11,799 nt of DNA, from contig JALTJN010000437.1 of NCBI GenBank assembly GCA_027076405.1, forward strand, positions 1 to 11,799. The letters run 5' to 3'. Every line of letters begins with the position of its first letter. Within the stretch, counting starts at the first letter, position 1. This DNA is from Chromatiales bacterium. Its GTDB lineage: Bacteria > Pseudomonadota > Gammaproteobacteria > UBA6429. Shown here in pieces: positions 1-4,495 of this stretch. The position numbers and the translations under genes are program-made. A model generated the notes under the pieces. That model had not been told where the DNA came from and searched no databases. It worked only from the letters and a program-made list of their open reading frames with translations.

Positions 1-127
1 CAAAAGATTAAGATTCGCTTTAGTGCGCCCTACTTTGATAAATTCGACGCTGTATTTTTTCGCAATGAATGGTCTAAAACGCCATGGAAAATTAGAAATC
101 AAGCTCTTTAAAAATTGCTTATCATGT
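1..127. repeat. Terminal direct repeat, left copy (circular contig overlap)
   Basis: These 127 bases are identical to the last 127 bases of the window. Both copies begin CAAAAGATTAAG and end GCTTATCATGT. They lie inside one reading frame (the replication initiator), which reads through the junction when the ends are merged. This is the signature of a circular molecule reported with an assembly overlap; 127 is also a usual k-mer length. A true virion terminal repeat is less likely because the repeat lies wholly within a gene. Confidence 0.95.
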
Positions 128-153
128 GCGTGGTGCTGATAAGGTACTAACAC
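1..153 (-). CDS. Replication initiator (HUH), N-terminal part across the circle junction
   Basis: This is the first 51 codons of the rolling-circle initiator; the rest lies at 10278-11799. The TTG at 102 is only an internal codon. Reading upstream, the frame stays open through QHHAHDKQFLKS to a GTG at 153-151, preceded six bases away by GAGAG (164-160), a good ribosome binding site. The GTG overlaps the stop codon of the 68-aa gene (TAG at 149-147) by a few bases, as usual for coupled phage genes. With this start the full protein is 515 residues. No ATG, GTG or TTG with a better site was seen further upstream before the in-frame stop. The start choice is inferred; the continuity of the frame is seen directly. 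Confidence 0.85.
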   Translation of the reverse strand, partial: MLVPYQHHAHDKQFLKSLISNFPWRFRPFIAKKYSVEFIKVGRTKANLNLL

Positions 154-353
154 AATTGGCTCTCGATTATATCTATATTCTCTACATTGCCAGCTTGAAC
201 CAACGCATACATTTTACGCAATGTTGACAGCTTAGAACGCAAGCAATTAACCATTCCATTCTTTAGATAACCATCATTTAGCTTATCGACCCACTCAATT
301 TGCTTTTTGACCTGCTCGGCTTCAATTTTAATTGTTGTTAAAATATCATTCAT
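147..353 (-). CDS. Small early protein, 68 aa, unknown function
   Basis: I do not recognise this protein. It is predicted to be almost entirely helical, with charged and hydrophobic residues alternating (IEAEQVKKQIEWVDKLNDG, then LRSKLSTLRKMYALVQAG), which suggests a small helical hairpin or coiled-coil dimer. No membrane segment or metal-binding motif is visible. It overlaps the end of the 95-aa gene by an ATGA junction and its own stop overlaps the GTG of the replication initiator, so the three are probably translated as a coupled unit from the leftward control-region promoter. That position suggests an accessory replication or early regulatory role, which is inference only. Confidence 0.75.
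   Translation of the reverse strand: MNDILTTIKIEAEQVKKQIEWVDKLNDGYLKNGMVNCLRSKLSTLRKMYALVQAGNVENIDIIESQLC
160..164 (-). promoter_or_regulatory. Ribosome binding site deciding the initiator start
   Basis: GAGAG on the minus strand, six bases before the GTG at 153-151. It lies inside the end of the 68-aa gene and is the main reason for choosing the GTG start rather than the downstream TTG at 102. Confidence 0.6.
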
Positions 354-637
354 GCCGCCAACCCCGCGACATTCCCCACCAGCTTTAAACGCTTATTATT
401 GTATTTTTTAATGGCTTGATAATCTTTAAAAGTCATGTGCAAAACCTGCAAACCACTTTTTACTTCCTGCACATCATCACGCGCACACATAATAACTTTA
501 TCTTGTTTATTGATATGCTCGACGCGCCAGACAATTCCGCTGATTGTTATTTTTTCTTGAAGATTAGCATTTTGCAAATCTTCAAAATATTCTAGTTCAA
601 TCTCTATTTGAGCAACTAAATCACTGTATAAACTCAT
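350..637 (-). CDS. First leftward early protein, 95 aa; possible OB-fold
   Basis: This is the first gene of the leftward array. It has a good ribosome binding site, AGAGGA, eight bases before the ATG at 637. Residues 1-27 look helical (ELEYFEDLQNANLQ). Residues 28-95 look like successive beta strands: ITISGIVWRVEHI, KVIMCARDD, LQVLHMTF, a short helix DYQAIKKY, then KRLKLVGNVAG. The pattern of a strand ending in G-x-V, a middle pair, a helix and a closing strand RLKLVGNV resembles an OB-fold. With a rolling-circle initiator two genes downstream, a single-strand DNA-binding role would make sense, but I see no sequence-level match to a named SSB. The gene overlaps the next one by four bases. Confidence 0.75.
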   Translation of the reverse strand: MSLYSDLVAQIEIELEYFEDLQNANLQEKITISGIVWRVEHINKQDKVIMCARDDVQEVKSGLQVLHMTFKDYQAIKKYNNKRLKLVGNVAGLAA

Positions 638-674
638 TTCTTTAATCCTCTGTTAAAAATTAAAGTCGGAATCA

Positions 675-697
675 GGGCGGTGGATATAACACCGCCC
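675..697. promoter_or_regulatory. Perfect 8-bp hairpin in the leftward leader
   Basis: GGGCGGTG (675-682), a 7-base loop, then CACCGCCC (690-697) form a perfect GC-rich stem. It lies about 38 bases upstream of the first leftward ATG, inside the untranslated leader predicted from the promoter at 749-777. No T-run follows directly on either strand, so it is not a standard intrinsic terminator. It could be an attenuator, an RNA-stability element or an origin-associated cruciform. Confidence 0.6.
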
Positions 698-716
698 AAA
701 TCCAACAGATAGCACC

Positions 717-735
717 TAAAAACAGGGCGTTTTTA
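717..735. promoter_or_regulatory. 7-bp inverted repeat with AGGGC loop
   Basis: TAAAAAC (717-723) and GTTTTTA (729-735) are perfect inverted repeats around a 5-base centre, AGGGC. The stem is AT-rich and followed by no U-tract. It lies just downstream of the predicted leftward start site and could be an operator for a dimeric protein or a weak leader hairpin. Confidence 0.4.
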
Positions 736-748
736 AGTGTTGAACGAG

Positions 749-777
749 AATATATATCAACAATGTGCAATATGCAA
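749..777 (-). promoter_or_regulatory. Candidate leftward early promoter
   Basis: On the minus strand TTGCAT (777-772) is followed, after 17 bases, by TATATT (754-749). The -10 is good and the -35 matches only in TTG, so it may need an activator. The predicted start site near 742 gives a leader of about 105 bases before the ATG at 637. Its spacer is nearly filled by the first copy of the 17-bp-spaced repeat. Confidence 0.45.
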
Positions 778-807
778 CAATGTGCAATATTCACATTTGT
801 GCAATAT
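758..807. repeat. Three direct repeats at 17-bp spacing (operator or iteron array)
   Basis: CAACAATGTGCAATAT occurs exactly at 758-773 and again at 775-790. A third copy at 792-807 keeps the last ten bases, TGTGCAATAT, and differs at four positions before them. All are in register at a 17-base period. Each copy touches a predicted promoter element: copy 1 fills the leftward spacer, copy 2 lies between the two -35 boxes, and copy 3 fills the rightward spacer. This suits an operator array for one of the HTH proteins; plasmid-type iterons are the alternative. Confidence 0.8.
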
Positions 808-818
808 TCAACTATAGT
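790..818 (+). promoter_or_regulatory. Candidate rightward promoter for the regulatory cassette
   Basis: TTCACA (790-795), 17 bases, then TATAGT (813-818): each box differs from the sigma-70 consensus at one position and the spacing is ideal. The start site near 825 gives a leader of about 27 bases before the GTG at 852. The promoter overlaps the third repeat copy and a 14-bp palindrome. Confidence 0.65.
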
Positions 819-821
819 TGA
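808..821. promoter_or_regulatory. Perfect 14-bp palindrome over the rightward -10
   Basis: TCAACTATAGTTGA is its own reverse complement. It covers the TATAGT box of the rightward promoter, so binding of a dimeric repressor here would block transcription of the cassette. Autoregulation by one of the HTH proteins is the simplest reading, but which protein binds is unknown. Confidence 0.6.
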
Positions 822-851
822 CTCAACAGATAACAAATAACAGGGTAAAAA

Positions 852-1274
852 GTGAAAATTTTTATTTTATTTATAGCCGCTTTACTTTCAGCTTGCGGAA
901 CTCCTCAAGACTCAGTAACAGATACCGACAACAGTATTATTGGAACATGGGAAAGCACCGATAAAATCACACTATGTAAAACATCAATAACTTTTAATAG
1001 CAACCTTACTTTTAACGGAACATCCCTTGATAATATTTCAAGTGGCACTTATACAGTCGCAAAACCCAGCATAATCCAACACACAAATAAGCTATCACTT
1101 TACATTTCATATTTAAAAGATAATGGTCTTTCAAATTGCGCTGGAATCTCAGAGGATGCAACTGGAAAAAAAATTGAAATCCCTTTCCGTATATTTAGCA
1201 ATACACTTTATTTTTACGACCTAGACTATACAAATACGCAGCCCCTTTTAATCCTTAAAAGAAAAACAAATTAG
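852..1274 (+). CDS. Lipoprotein, 140 aa, first gene of the rightward cassette
   Basis: The N-terminus is a lipoprotein signal: KIFILFIAALLSAC with the lipobox LSAC and the lipidated Cys at residue 15. The residue after it is Gly, not Asp, so the usual sorting rule predicts the outer membrane. The mature part starts with a flexible linker and then IIGTWES, followed by alternating short strands (ITFNSNLTFNG, SGTYTV, LYISYL, IPFRIFSNTLYFYDL). This resembles small lipocalin-like beta barrels, although I cannot name a family. The start is GTG, with only a modest GGG-containing site upstream. It is the first gene after the rightward promoter and is followed by an HTH gene seven bases later. A lipoprotein made alongside repressor-type genes suggests superinfection exclusion or another change to the host surface; this is inference. 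Confidence 0.8.
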   Translation: MKIFILFIAALLSACGTPQDSVTDTDNSIIGTWESTDKITLCKTSITFNSNLTFNGTSLDNISSGTYTVAKPSIIQHTNKLSLYISYLKDNGLSNCAGISEDATGKKIEIPFRIFSNTLYFYDLDYTNTQPLLILKRKTN

Positions 1275-1281
1275 GTGATTT

Positions 1282-1758
1282 ATGAAAAATACTCAGTTTT
1301 ACATCAATGAAATTAAAAACTCACAAAACATCACTAGCGACTATGCCGTGTCTAAATTACTCAAAGTATCGCCGCAAACAATGTCAAAATATAAAGCAGG
1401 ACGCTCAACACTCGACAGTGACACTGCCCTAATAGTCGCCGAATTATTAAATATCTCACCGTTTGAAATACTGGCAAACATAAAGGCAAGCAAAAGCAAA
1501 AAGCCCGAACTAGCAAAAAAGTGGGAACAATTAGCAAAACAGGCAAGTCACATTGCGGCGGCGGTCATTTTGTCCGTTGTTGTCATGCTTGCAGGCGCGG
1601 AAACCGCTATAGATAGCCCTTTCATTTTAAAAGAGATCTCAATACTGTCTATTATGTTAAGTAGCGTATTATTTTTATTATTTCTTTTCAAAATGCCGCA
1701 AAGCCTTAAGTTTTCTACACTTCGACCGATAAAAGCCCCTTTTTTACGCCGTTTTTAA
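1282..1758 (+). CDS. HTH regulator with hydrophobic C-terminal half (DUF3693-like)
   Basis: Residues 1-65 form a Cro/C1-like helix-turn-helix: SDYAVSKLLKVSPQTMSKY is the two-helix core, and DTALIVAELLNISPFEIL follows as helices 4-5. The whole pattern (short N-terminal helix, DYAV-KLL, VS-Y--GR, ETALKVAE-L) matches the phage-related family I know as DUF3693, frequent in filamentous and other small gammaproteobacterial phages. The C-terminal half carries two strongly hydrophobic stretches, about 90-107 (IAAAVILSVVVMLAGA) and 123-138 (SILSIMLSSVLFLLFL), so the protein is probably membrane-anchored with the DNA-binding domain in the cytoplasm. AGGTGA five bases before the ATG is a good ribosome site. 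It probably acts at the repeat array and palindrome upstream. The family name is from memory, not a search. Confidence 0.8.
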   Translation: MKNTQFYINEIKNSQNITSDYAVSKLLKVSPQTMSKYKAGRSTLDSDTALIVAELLNISPFEILANIKASKSKKPELAKKWEQLAKQASHIAAAVILSVVVMLAGAETAIDSPFILKEISILSIMLSSVLFLLFLFKMPQSLKFSTLRPIKAPFLRRF

Positions 1759-1802
1759 TGGCGGTCATTTTTTCAATTAATTGTTTCTAGAGGGATTTTA
1801 TC

Positions 1803-2165
1803 GTGTCAGAATTAAATCAATTACAGTATCTTGATTATTTACGTTATCGCGCTGGCTTTCGCACCCGCAAAGCCGCCGCCGCTTATTTTGAAGTATCGGA
1901 ACGCACATGGCGCAGATGGGAACATGAGAACCGCGCCAAACGTCACATTTATGAATTGCTTAAAATTAAGATTGGATATTTTCCGTTCAAAGGTTGGGAG
2001 TATTTTAATTTTCGGGATGACGTGCTTTACACGCCCCAGAACCGCGCCATTTATTCAGCCGAGCTTGAAAATCTTGCCTCTATGTTTGACTGGGCAAGGC
2101 GCACTCATAACCCTTTTTATGATACCGCTATAGATAATATTCGAGCGATTATTGATAAGCGTTAA
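1803..2165 (+). CDS. HTH protein of DUF3653-like type, 120 aa
   Basis: The N-terminal half is an HTH: YLRYRAGFRTRKAAAAYF, then VSERTWRRWEHENRAKRH, with the Trp-rich recognition helix typical of this group. The second half has GWEYFNFRDDVLYTPQNR, like the conserved G-W-----G-LY-PEN segment of the phage family I know as DUF3653, followed by a helix that may dimerise (ELENLASMFDWARR). These proteins are small phage regulators. The start is GTG, with AGAGGG nine bases upstream, 44 bases after the previous gene. The TAA stop (2163-2165) overlaps the stop of the converging leftward gene. Carrying two different HTH proteins in one cassette suggests a repressor plus a second switch protein; which is which cannot be told from sequence. 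Confidence 0.8.
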   Translation: MSELNQLQYLDYLRYRAGFRTRKAAAAYFEVSERTWRRWEHENRAKRHIYELLKIKIGYFPFKGWEYFNFRDDVLYTPQNRAIYSAELENLASMFDWARRTHNPFYDTAIDNIRAIIDKR

Positions 2166-2356
2166 TTTTGAAGTAAATCATAAATGCTTTGCTTTGCCGC
2201 CGCGACTGCATCTATTTTAACCGTTAAAACCCCGCCGCTCATCTCTGTTTTGATATTTGAGGCGGTATTTTTTCGCAAGTTTTGACCGTAGATAAAACCG
2301 ACCAATGCGCCCAGCATTAAGCCACCGATTAAACCCGCCGTTATTTCTGTTTTCAT
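2162..2356 (-). CDS. Small membrane protein, 64 aa, last gene of the leftward array
   Basis: The N-terminal 26 residues contain one glycine-rich membrane helix (AGLIGGLMLGALVGFIYG). The rest, LRKNTASNIKTEMSGGVLTVKIDAVAAAKQSIYDLLQ, looks like a short hydrophilic domain with one strand pair and a helix. I do not recognise a family. Its ATG overlaps the stop of the 59-aa gene in a TAATG junction, so translation is coupled. Its TAA stop (2164-2162) overlaps the stop of the rightward 120-aa gene. It could be a minor virion membrane protein or a lysis accessory, given its position at the end of the late genes. Confidence 0.75.
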   Translation of the reverse strand: MKTEITAGLIGGLMLGALVGFIYGQNLRKNTASNIKTEMSGGVLTVKIDAVAAAKQSIYDLLQN

Positions 2357-2535
2357 TAATTTAGCTTATTTAATGCGCTGGCTGTTTTCATGCGCCCTTG
2401 ATATTCAATGCCGCTTGCCTTTGCCAGTGCCTTTAAATCTTCTACTGACATTTTAACCAGTTCGCGCCAGCTTGGAATTGTTACTGCATGGCTTTCGTTT
2501 ACTCTGTTTTCTTTTAATCTCTGATAATGTGACAT
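2356..2535 (-). CDS. Overlooked 59-aa protein, SAP/HeH-like helix pair
   Basis: An ATG at 2535 opens a 59-codon frame ending in TAA at 2358-2356. The protein begins MSHYQRLKENRVNESHAV, then PSWRELVKMS, and ends VEDLKALAKASGIEYQG plus RMKTASALNKLN. The second half, M-S-V-E-D-L-K-A-L-A-K followed by GI-Y-G-MK-A-AL--L, follows the helix-extension-helix pattern of SAP/HeH/Rho-N domains, which bind nucleic acid. The gene lies four bases after the fibre gene and is coupled to the next gene by TAATG. A GAGAAA stretch precedes the ATG. The packing, with no gap left between two certain genes, argues strongly that it is real. The domain call is a pattern judgement. Confidence 0.75.
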   Translation of the reverse strand: MSHYQRLKENRVNESHAVTIPSWRELVKMSVEDLKALAKASGIEYQGRMKTASALNKLN

Positions 2536-2539
2536 TTTT

Positions 2540-3397
2540 TTAGTTTCTCATATATGGTAAAGGTATATTCCCAGTTCTTTTCACTGCCGCCGTTGCATCA
2601 ATAACCGCTGGAAAACTGCTATTTGTATAAGCCGCGCTCAATCTTAACCAATGATATTTTGAAGCACCCGCGCCCCCTAATATACCGCCTTGCGTGTAGT
2701 ATTCTGTTGCCGCTCTTATTGTTGCCCCTGCGCTAAACTTCATTGCAACATAGAACCGAGATAATCCACTTGATAATATTGCCGACTCTACCAGCCCCGC
2801 CGCCGCTGTTAGCTCTGCCGTTTCTGTGATTAAATTTTGCGGCAAGCCGTTCGTGCCTATATCATATATTCCAATTCTTACCAGCCCAGATGCCGCCGTA
2901 TAATCTACGCCTAGACTTATAATGTCTGCGGTACATTCAACCGTAACTGGCACCAGATAAGTATATAAATTGCTTACTGATATAGTTCCATTTGTTTTTG
3001 TCATATTTGCAGGCACAAATAATCCATTGTATTTAGCAAAACCCCCTGAACCTGCCGCCCCTGTATCACCTTTTGCACCTTTTAATGATGCGATAAAGTC
3101 CGCTTCCGTTCCTGCATTGCCCTGATTTAGCCATGATTGATATGCACTTATTCCAGCCGCTCCAGCCGCTCCAGTTGCTCCAGTTGCTCCAGTTGCTCCA
3201 GTATCACCTTTTGCACCTTTTAATGATGCGATAAAGTCCGCCTCCGTTCCTGTATTACCTAACCCCAACCAAATATCATAAGCACTTGCCCCCACGCTTC
3301 CCCCGCTTGTTGTTATTGCTTGTTGCTGACTATTAGCCGCGTTTGCTTCACTTGTTAAACTCTCTCTATTACTGAATATTCGCTCTATACTGCTCAT
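2540..3397 (-). CDS. Collagen-like fibre protein, 285 aa
   Basis: This is probably a trimeric virion fibre or adhesin. Residues 1-38 are a Ser/Ala/Gln-rich N-terminus that could be the virion anchor. Residues 39-60 and 85-106 are two copies of the phage fibre motif W-x-x-x-G-N-x-G-T-E-A-D-F-I-A-S-L-K, each followed by Gly-X-Y triplets: about eight after the first (GAKGDTGATGAT...) and three or four after the second. Residues 120-285 form a beta-rich C-terminal domain (YLVPVTVECTADIISLGV, RFYVAMKFSAGATIRAA), likely the receptor-binding tip. The two modules are 46 residues apart and nearly identical at DNA level. The start overlaps the 70-aa gene by 29 bases; AAAGG lies upstream. The collagen motif is typical of tailed-phage fibres. 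Whether it decorates the capsid here is inference. Confidence 0.85.
   Translation of the reverse strand: MSSIERIFSNRESLTSEANAANSQQQAITTSGGSVGASAYDIWLGLGNTGTEADFIASLKGAKGDTGATGATGATGAAGAAGISAYQSWLNQGNAGTEADFIASLKGAKGDTGAAGSGGFAKYNGLFVPANMTKTNGTISVSNLYTYLVPVTVECTADIISLGVDYTAASGLVRIGIYDIGTNGLPQNLITETAELTAAAGLVESAILSSGLSRFYVAMKFSAGATIRAATEYYTQGGILGGAGASKYHWLRLSAAYTNSSFPAVIDATAAVKRTGNIPLPYMRN
3063..3253. repeat. Duplicated 138-bp-offset module inside the fibre gene
   Basis: The stretch starting GTATCACCTTTTGCACC at 3063 recurs at 3201. The first 41 bases are identical and, after one mismatch, ten more match. The offset of 138 bp is exactly 46 codons, so unequal recombination would remove or add a whole module in frame. 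Confidence 0.85.
3153..3197. repeat. Five tandem 9-bp units encoding Gly-X-Y triplets
   Basis: CCAGCCGCT occurs twice, then CCAGTTGCT three times, without interruption. On the minus strand each 9-mer is three codons of the collagen-like stalk. Slippage here would change the stalk length in frame. Confidence 0.85.
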
Positions 3398-3581
3398 TGC
3401 TTCGCCTTTCGTCGAATCTGTTTATTCTATCTATACGCTCATGCGCCCTTAGAACCGAACTTTTAATTTCATTAATTGAGCCTTTAATATTTTTAACATC
3501 CACACGCAAAGCAATTACCGTTCCCGCCGTCGAAAAAAAACCCGTAACAACAGCCATTATAAAAGCCTCAATCAGTGACAT
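3369..3581 (-). CDS. Holin-like membrane protein, 70 aa
   Basis: One N-terminal membrane helix (EAFIMAVVTGFFSTAGTVIAL) is followed by a charged helical tail, VKNIKGSINEIKSSVLRAHERIDRINR, ending in Arg/Asp-rich residues. A single helix plus a tail with the HERID motif is the layout of XhlA-like and related small phage lysis proteins. It lies just downstream of the M15 peptidase gene and two other small genes, which fits a lysis module. It overlaps the 66-aa gene by 14 bases at its start and the fibre gene by 29 at its end. The lysis role is inferred from size, layout and position. Confidence 0.7.
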   Translation of the reverse strand: MSLIEAFIMAVVTGFFSTAGTVIALRVDVKNIKGSINEIKSSVLRAHERIDRINRFDERRSNEQYRANIQ

Positions 3582-3768
3582 TGCCCAGCCTTTTTTTAAT
3601 GTCTTTTACTAAGTCATTATCCAGCGTATTTTCTGTACTTTTTGCCATTTTTTCTAAGCCATAAATTAAAACTTTTTGCATGACTGACTCAAAAAATGCT
3701 TGCGTTGCTACTTTGCTCAATAGTGATAATGATGCAGATATAATCCCGCTAGTGATACTTGCAAACAT
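3568..3768 (-). CDS. Small amphipathic protein, 66 aa, lysis-module neighbour
   Basis: The N-terminal half is moderately hydrophobic (FASITSGIISASLSLLS), followed by an amphipathic helix VMQKVLIYGLEKMAK and an ending TENTLDNDLVKDIKKRLGN. The second part, K-x-T-x-N-x-L-D-x-x-L-V-x-x-x-x-x-x-L, is a pattern I recall from short uncharacterised phage proteins found near holin and endolysin genes. It could be a membrane-associated accessory or a holin partner. ATG and the previous stop overlap in TAATG, with AGGGG upstream as a ribosome site. No function is assigned. Confidence 0.7.
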   Translation of the reverse strand: MFASITSGIISASLSLLSKVATQAFFESVMQKVLIYGLEKMAKSTENTLDNDLVKDIKKRLGNVTD

Positions 3769-4007
3769 TATTGTACCCCTGTTTTATTGTTGAATTTATC
3801 GTAAAGCCAGCCGCCCAGCCTAAAATTAGGGTCATTTGTCAGCACTGCGCCAACCTTATCAACCCCGCTTGCAAATATATTATTACTGCTAGTTGGGTCT
3901 AGGCTTTCCGTTACTGTTTCAGCCGCTTTTTTCGCTTCGCTTTTTATGAACAAATACGCCGCTAGTGCCACCGCCGCGCCTGTTAATATTGTTTTTTCAG
4001 TTATCAT
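3768..4007 (-). CDS. Small membrane protein, 79 aa, conserved phage type
   Basis: One membrane helix near the N-terminus (ILTGAAVALAAYLFI) is followed by a charged linker and a conserved-looking tail: LDPTSSNNIFASGVDKVGA, then LTNDPNFRLGGWLYDKF. The N-P-x-S-x-x-N ... G-V ... G-x-x-L-T-x-D-x-N-F-x-L-G-x-W-L-Y-D arrangement is one I recall from many small phage proteins encoded beside endolysins, all without an assigned role. It overlaps the M15 peptidase gene by four bases (ATGA) and runs into the next gene through TAATG. It may be a virion membrane protein or part of the lysis set. Confidence 0.75.
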   Translation of the reverse strand: MITEKTILTGAAVALAAYLFIKSEAKKAAETVTESLDPTSSNNIFASGVDKVGAVLTNDPNFRLGGWLYDKFNNKTGVQ

Positions 4008-4495
4008 ATAAAAGCCCGCCTCACATCAGTGTAATATTGTTCACCGTTGTCATTTTTTAACCCAGCCCATAACGCTGGCGTTCCTGCATCCCTACTTTCG
4101 CGCATATCCAAATGAAAGCCTTTATATGGCTTCCAATTTGGATAAACACCTATGCCGCTGAATATTTCTATCCTGCGCACTGTTTTATAAGCCTCGTATA
4201 AATCAGCTTTTGGAATCATTACATCAATGGCATTTACTAGAGGTCGCGGAAAATGCTGGCTTGCTGGATTGTATAACCGCCCCATTGAGCCATGCGCTGG
4301 CGATACAATAATAGGACTATTTAAAGCTTCTCTGAATACATCCAACCCCTTTAAAAGTTCTGGATTCATCAGCGGAAACCACACGCCGAACTCACTATTT
4401 TTAAAGTACTTTAAATCTAAATTGCTGGCTTGCAGTGAATAAGCGGCGGCGTATAGTACCGCCATGCTTACTCCAGCTTCTTTCAATTTATACAT
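4004..4495 (-). CDS. M15-type peptidoglycan peptidase, 163 aa
   Basis: Predicted zinc peptidase cutting peptide cross-links of the cell wall, either for lysis or for entry. The zinc ligands of the M15 fold are all present: SQH with His81, NAID with Asp91, and GFHLD with His128, whose Asp130 is the usual catalytic partner. The block GIGVYPNWKPYKGFHLDMR resembles the G-V-G-x-Y-P ... F-V-H-V-D-x-R block of the Peptidase_M15_3 group, and FKNSEF resembles its N-terminal S-x-x-E-F. Length is normal for a single-domain enzyme. Residues 8-22 are mildly hydrophobic (GVSMAVLYAAAYSLQ) but not a clear signal peptide. It starts in the stop codon of the spike gene (TAATG). The spike and lysis neighbours leave both the entry and the lysis role open. 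Confidence 0.85.
   Translation of the reverse strand: MYKLKEAGVSMAVLYAAAYSLQASNLDLKYFKNSEFGVWFPLMNPELLKGLDVFREALNSPIIVSPAHGSMGRLYNPASQHFPRPLVNAIDVMIPKADLYEAYKTVRRIEIFSGIGVYPNWKPYKGFHLDMRESRDAGTPALWAGLKNDNGEQYYTDVRRAFI

Noticed and set aside
100..102. TTG at 102 as the start of the initiator
   Set aside because: It has no convincing ribosome site and the frame continues upstream once the circle is closed, reaching a better-placed GTG at 153.
758..807. CRISPR-like array
   Set aside because: The repeats are 16 bp with one-base gaps and only three copies; there are no spacers or cas genes.
1648..1662. TTATGTTAAG resembling the right half of a Xer dif site
   Set aside because: The matching left half (CGCATAA) is missing at the correct spacing and the string lies inside a hydrophobic coding segment.
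1740..1785. Possible terminator after the 158-aa HTH gene (CGCC, loop, GGCG, then T-rich)
   Set aside because: The stem is only four pairs, and the next gene of the cassette follows 44 bases later with its own ribosome site.
1831..2133. 100-codon frame on the plus strand within the 120-aa HTH gene
   Set aside because: It is out of frame within a gene with clear HTH features and a good ribosome site, and its translation shows no domain pattern.
3527..3545. GGGTTTT slippery heptamer in the 70-aa holin-like gene
   Set aside because: The sequence fits a -1 frameshift heptamer, but the -1 frame ends after a short run with no recognisable product and no stimulatory structure was seen.
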